A model generated the notes under the pieces. That model was not told the origin of the DNA, did not search any database, and was given only the letters and a program-made list of their open reading frames with translations. The position numbers and the translations under genes are program-made. A stretch of DNA of 8,878 nt, from positions 1 through 8,878 of the forward strand of contig CALGGD010000368.1 in the NCBI GenBank assembly GCA_937916185.1, in the 5' to 3' direction. Shown piece by piece: positions 6,966 through 8,878 of this stretch (position 1 is its first letter; the number at the start of each line of letters is the position of its first letter). The DNA comes from an uncultured Oxalobacter sp. (GTDB lineage: Bacteria > Pseudomonadota > Gammaproteobacteria > Burkholderiales > Burkholderiaceae_D).

Positions 6966-7340
6966 ATGACACTCCTGCTCTGGATCGGTGTGGTTATTGT
7001 GGTCATCGCCGCCATCATCAAGAACATGAAGGAAAATGTGATTGTCATCCATCCAGGCATGGATCCCAAAAATCCTGACAATCCAAACCCAGACAATCCT
7101 TTCCAGAAAGGCTTTCCGCCCTTTGGCAATTTCCCCAACGGATTCCCAGGACAGGGCTTCCCCAACCAGCCACCTCAACAGAAACCGGGAGGGAAACCAG
7201 GCAACGGGGCTGAGCAGATGGTCTGCTGTGAACACTGCAATGTGTTCGTCCCCGCCTCACACTCCATCAAACGGGCAGGCCATGCCTTCTGTTCCCAGGA
7301 ACATGCGGCGGCATGGTTTTCCAGTGACCATAAATCCTGA
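6966..7340 (+). CDS. PP0621 family protein: membrane anchor, low-complexity linker and Cys/His knuckle
   Basis: The 124-residue product begins with a single hydrophobic segment (about 3-19, LLLWIGVVIVVIAAIIK). This is either a signal anchor or an uncleaved signal peptide; no cleavage motif is obvious. Residues 30-80 form a low-complexity Pro/Asn/Gly/Phe linker with NPDNPNPDNP and repeated GFP/NFP/FPN units. The C-terminal domain (about 84-118) holds C87, C88, C91 and C109 with H113, in the pattern CCEHC...FCSQEHAAAWF. That pattern suggests a small zinc-binding knuckle. The anchor-linker-cysteine layout fits the PP0621 family as I remember it from pseudomonads and betaproteobacteria, where the role is unknown. 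AAGGA at 6953-6957, 8 bases before ATG, supports the start. It is 2 bases upstream of ampD, divergent from yggS, and probably co-transcribed with ampD. Confidence 0.75.
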   Translation: MTLLLWIGVVIVVIAAIIKNMKENVIVIHPGMDPKNPDNPNPDNPFQKGFPPFGNFPNGFPGQGFPNQPPQQKPGGKPGNGAEQMVCCEHCNVFVPASHSIKRAGHAFCSQEHAAAWFSSDHKS

Positions 7341-7342
7341 CC

Positions 7343-7951
7343 ATGGCTCCTATCATGACCTTCACAATCGATGAGGACGGCTGGTGCCAACAGGCACGTC
7401 AGATGCTTTCACCAAACCATAACGAACGTCCTGAAGGACAGCCTGTCGAGCTGCTTGTCATCCATAACATTTCCCTGCCTCCTGGACAGTTCGGCGGCCC
7501 TTATATCGCCGATATGTTCCTGAACCGTCTTGACTGCGACCTGCATCCTTTCTTCGACCAGTTACGGGAACTCAGGGTCTCTTCGCACTTCTTCATCAGG
7601 CGGACGGGTGAACTGATCCAGTTTGTTCCAACAGAAAAAAGGGCATGGCATGCCGGCGTCTCATCATTCATGGGACGGGAAGGCTGTAACGATTTCTCAA
7701 TCGGCATTGAAGTGGAAGGCTCCGATTTTGTGCCTTTTGAACCTGCACAATACAGGACATTGACCGCTCTGACAAAAGCCTTGGCTGCCCGCTACCCCCA
7801 GATGAAAAATGTGACTGGCCATGAACATATCGCCCCAGTGCGCAAGACGGATCCCGGGCCATTCTTCGATTGGGCAGGCTATAGCCAGGCAATGACCGTC
7901 AATGGCATCAACCTGGTTCCCTGGTTTGGCGATACATCACCACCCCGCTGA
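7343..7951 (+). CDS. ampD: 1,6-anhydro-N-acetylmuramyl-L-alanine amidase AmpD
   Basis: AmpD is a cytosolic zinc amidase that cuts the stem peptide from anhydromuropeptides during cell-wall recycling. In bacteria with AmpR/AmpC its loss derepresses beta-lactamase. The 202-residue product carries VIHNISLPPGQFGGP (39-53) and VSSHFFIRRTGELIQFVP (79-96). RAWHAGVSSFMGREGCNDFSIGIEVEG runs from 100 to 126, and TGHEHIAPVRKTDPGPFFDW from 158 to 177. Zinc ligands are H41, H160 and D170; catalytic residues are E123 and K168. This matches AmpD H34/H154/D164 and E116/K162. There is no signal peptide, unlike periplasmic AmpDh enzymes. It is slightly longer than Escherichia coli AmpD (183) at both ends. The start may be 7343 or the ATG at 7355; neither has a ribosome site, and the 2-base gap suggests coupling to the PP0621-type gene. 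No ampR or ampC is in the window. Confidence 0.95.
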   Translation: MAPIMTFTIDEDGWCQQARQMLSPNHNERPEGQPVELLVIHNISLPPGQFGGPYIADMFLNRLDCDLHPFFDQLRELRVSSHFFIRRTGELIQFVPTEKRAWHAGVSSFMGREGCNDFSIGIEVEGSDFVPFEPAQYRTLTALTKALAARYPQMKNVTGHEHIAPVRKTDPGPFFDWAGYSQAMTVNGINLVPWFGDTSPPR

Positions 7952-7952
7952 T

Positions 7953-8255
7953 TCAGGACTCCCTGATCTTGCTTTCCAACGTTTCCAGGGAAAAACCGGT
8001 ATCTGAGATTTCCAACAGTTTTTTCTTGGCGGATGTCCCATGTGTAATCGCAATCTGCCGCTTGGGCACCCGCAGTTTCTTGGAAAGGAATGCAATCAAT
8101 GCCTCATTTGCCTTGCCATCGACCGGTTGTGCCTGCAACCGGATACGCAGGGCTTCACCGTCATCTGAAATGATTTCAGATTTCTTGGCATTGGGCGAAA
8201 CCTGGACAGCAAGCCTGAAGCCGTTTTTTGTCTGGGATAACCATGCAGCACTCAT
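7953..8255 (-). CDS. yggU: DUF167 / YggU family protein
   Basis: This 100-residue small alpha/beta protein matches the DUF167 (YggU) family. It carries RLAVQVSPNAKKSEI (14-28), the signature ALRIRLQAQPVDGKANEALIAFLSKKLRVP at about 35-64, then ITHGTSAKKKLLEI. The family's function is unsettled. Its ATG at 8255-8253 overlaps the TGA of yggT (8254-8252) as ATGA, so it is translationally coupled to and co-transcribed with yggT, the same pairing as yggT-yggU in enterobacteria. Its stop lies one base from the convergent ampD stop, leaving no room for a terminator between them. The minus-strand transcript must end inside or beyond ampD. Confidence 0.9.
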   Translation of the reverse strand: MSAAWLSQTKNGFRLAVQVSPNAKKSEIISDDGEALRIRLQAQPVDGKANEALIAFLSKKLRVPKRQIAITHGTSAKKKLLEISDTGFSLETLESKIRES

Positions 8256-8794
8256 ATCAGCACCGAAAGAAGCCGGGATATCAATCTTAGCCCGATATGG
8301 AGCAGGAAAAACACAATCATTGGGGAAAAATCAAAACGCCCCAATGTCGGCACCACTTTCCTGACTGGACGCATCAAGGGCTCTGTCATGCTGCGGATGA
8401 AAAAGGCAAAAGGCGTGTGAGGGTTCACCCAACTGAGCACTGCCTCGATGAACAGCATGGTCATGAAACCATAGAATATCCACCGCACCAATGACATCAA
8501 TGTCAGGAAAACAACGACCCTGACGGTTATCCTGCTGAACAGCCAGGCATCCAGAACCGCCGCCGCCCACGCAACAAGGATACCGCCAACCAATGCTGCC
8601 CAATCAGCGCCTCTTTTCATGAACAGGGTCTTGTACAACGGCATGACCAGCCAATCTGTCATCCGGACAATGTAACGGGCAATGTTCAATGGTGCACTTG
8701 CCTGACACCGCTGTGCCCAGAACCGCAACAGGAAGGCGCATCCCAGAACCATCGGGATGATTTCAAGACAGACGCTCAACAAATCAGACAGCAA
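8252..8794 (-). CDS. yggT: YggT family integral membrane protein (TTG start)
   Basis: The 180-residue product has two YGGT repeats, each with a hydrophobic segment before an R/W-rich turn. The first is LGCAFLLRFWAQRC...MTDWLVMPLYKTLF (17-58). The second is MLFIEAVLSWVNPHTPFAFFIRSMTEPLMRPVRKVVP...FDFSPMIVFFLL (113-165). About four hydrophobic segments are visible. The family is inner-membrane; proposed roles include osmotic or cation stress resistance and, for plastid relatives (CCB3/YLMG), cofactor or nucleoid functions. The start is TTG at 8794: GGAG (plus 8802-8805) lies 7 bases upstream, and the sequence from MLSDLLSVCLEIIP aligns with the usual N-terminus. An ATG at 8752 would remove half of the first helix. 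It precedes yggU with an ATGA overlap and lies just downstream of a strong terminator. Confidence 0.9.
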   Translation of the reverse strand: MLSDLLSVCLEIIPMVLGCAFLLRFWAQRCQASAPLNIARYIVRMTDWLVMPLYKTLFMKRGADWAALVGGILVAWAAAVLDAWLFSRITVRVVVFLTLMSLVRWIFYGFMTMLFIEAVLSWVNPHTPFAFFIRSMTEPLMRPVRKVVPTLGRFDFSPMIVFFLLHIGLRLISRLLSVLI

Positions 8795-8820
8795 CAGTCA
8801 ACTCCAGCAGAAAAGCGGCA

Positions 8821-8854
8821 TATAAAAACAGACGCCCGGCAGGGGGCGTCTGTT
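8821..8854 (-). terminator. rho-independent terminator of a minus-strand gene beyond the right edge
   Basis: On the minus strand AACAGACGCCC (8854-8844) pairs with GGGCGTCTGTT (8837-8827) as an 11-bp perfect stem with a 6-base loop. TTTTTATA follows, the first two T belonging to the stem. On the plus strand no T-run follows, so it acts on minus transcripts. It must serve a gene to the right of the window. An in-frame TGA at 8856-8854 could be that gene's stop codon, which is speculation. It lies 27 bases before the yggT TTG. Confidence 0.75.
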
Positions 8855-8878
8855 CAGGAAAAGGCAAAGCCTGTCAGG

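Noticed and set aside
6844..6972. 43-codon N-terminal extension of yggS from ATG at 6972
   Set aside because: It would run into the divergent PP0621-type start, lie upstream of a perfect TATAAT, and add non-homologous hydrophobic residues. The 6843 start gives the family's normal length and puts the PLP lysine at K36.
7343..7951. Phage-type or secreted amidase instead of AmpD
   Set aside because: No signal peptide; the full AmpD set of H41, E123, H160, K168 and D170 with AmpD-specific wording is present.
8857..8878. Small AGGC-AAA-GCCT hairpin at the right edge
   Set aside because: Only a 4-bp stem with a 3-base loop, probably within the end of the off-window gene; too weak to call.

Overview
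The window looks like an ordinary core-genome segment of a betaproteobacterium. The RecG, UbiA, YggS, AmpD and PP0621-type proteins have the wording I associate with Burkholderiales. By eye the base composition is near 50% GC. A moderate-GC member of Oxalobacteraceae, such as Oxalobacter, is my best guess, but this is inference from protein character and cannot be proved here. I see no mobile element, integrase, CRISPR array, tRNA or rRNA.

Layout. (1) Bases 1-477, minus strand: the 5' two-fifths or so of queA (tRNA queuosine synthesis), running off the left edge. It diverges from recG across a 203-base gap. (2) 681-3591, plus strand: recG (branched-DNA helicase) overlaps ubiA (ubiquinone prenyltransferase) by 8 bases. 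(3) 3701-4847, plus strand: three small membrane-associated proteins laid out like enterobacterial yqjD-yqjE-yqjK, namely a DUF883/ElaB-type tail-anchored protein, a two-helix holin-superfamily protein and a very basic third protein. A weak terminator-like hairpin follows. (4) 4989-6014, plus strand: two genes of unrecognised function, each with a good Shine-Dalgarno site, closed by a strong 13-bp terminator hairpin. (5) 6136-6843, minus strand: yggS (PLP homeostasis), divergent from (6) 6966-7951, plus strand: a PP0621-type membrane-anchored protein followed 2 bases later by ampD (muropeptide recycling). (7) 7953-8794, minus strand: yggT (TTG start) and a DUF167/YggU gene coupled by an ATGA overlap, convergent with ampD across one base. 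(8) 8821-8854: a strong minus-strand terminator belonging to a gene beyond the right edge.

Functionally this is a set of housekeeping units: tRNA modification, recombination repair, quinone synthesis, envelope or ribosome-anchoring stress proteins, vitamin B6 homeostasis and cell-wall recycling. I found no convincing new multi-gene system. The best candidates for undescribed biology are the two-gene unknown unit at 4989-6014, the third gene of the yqjD-like cluster, and the terminator placed 27 bases before yggT. RecG also has an unusually short N-terminus, and the oxyR gene that often accompanies recG in related bacteria is absent.
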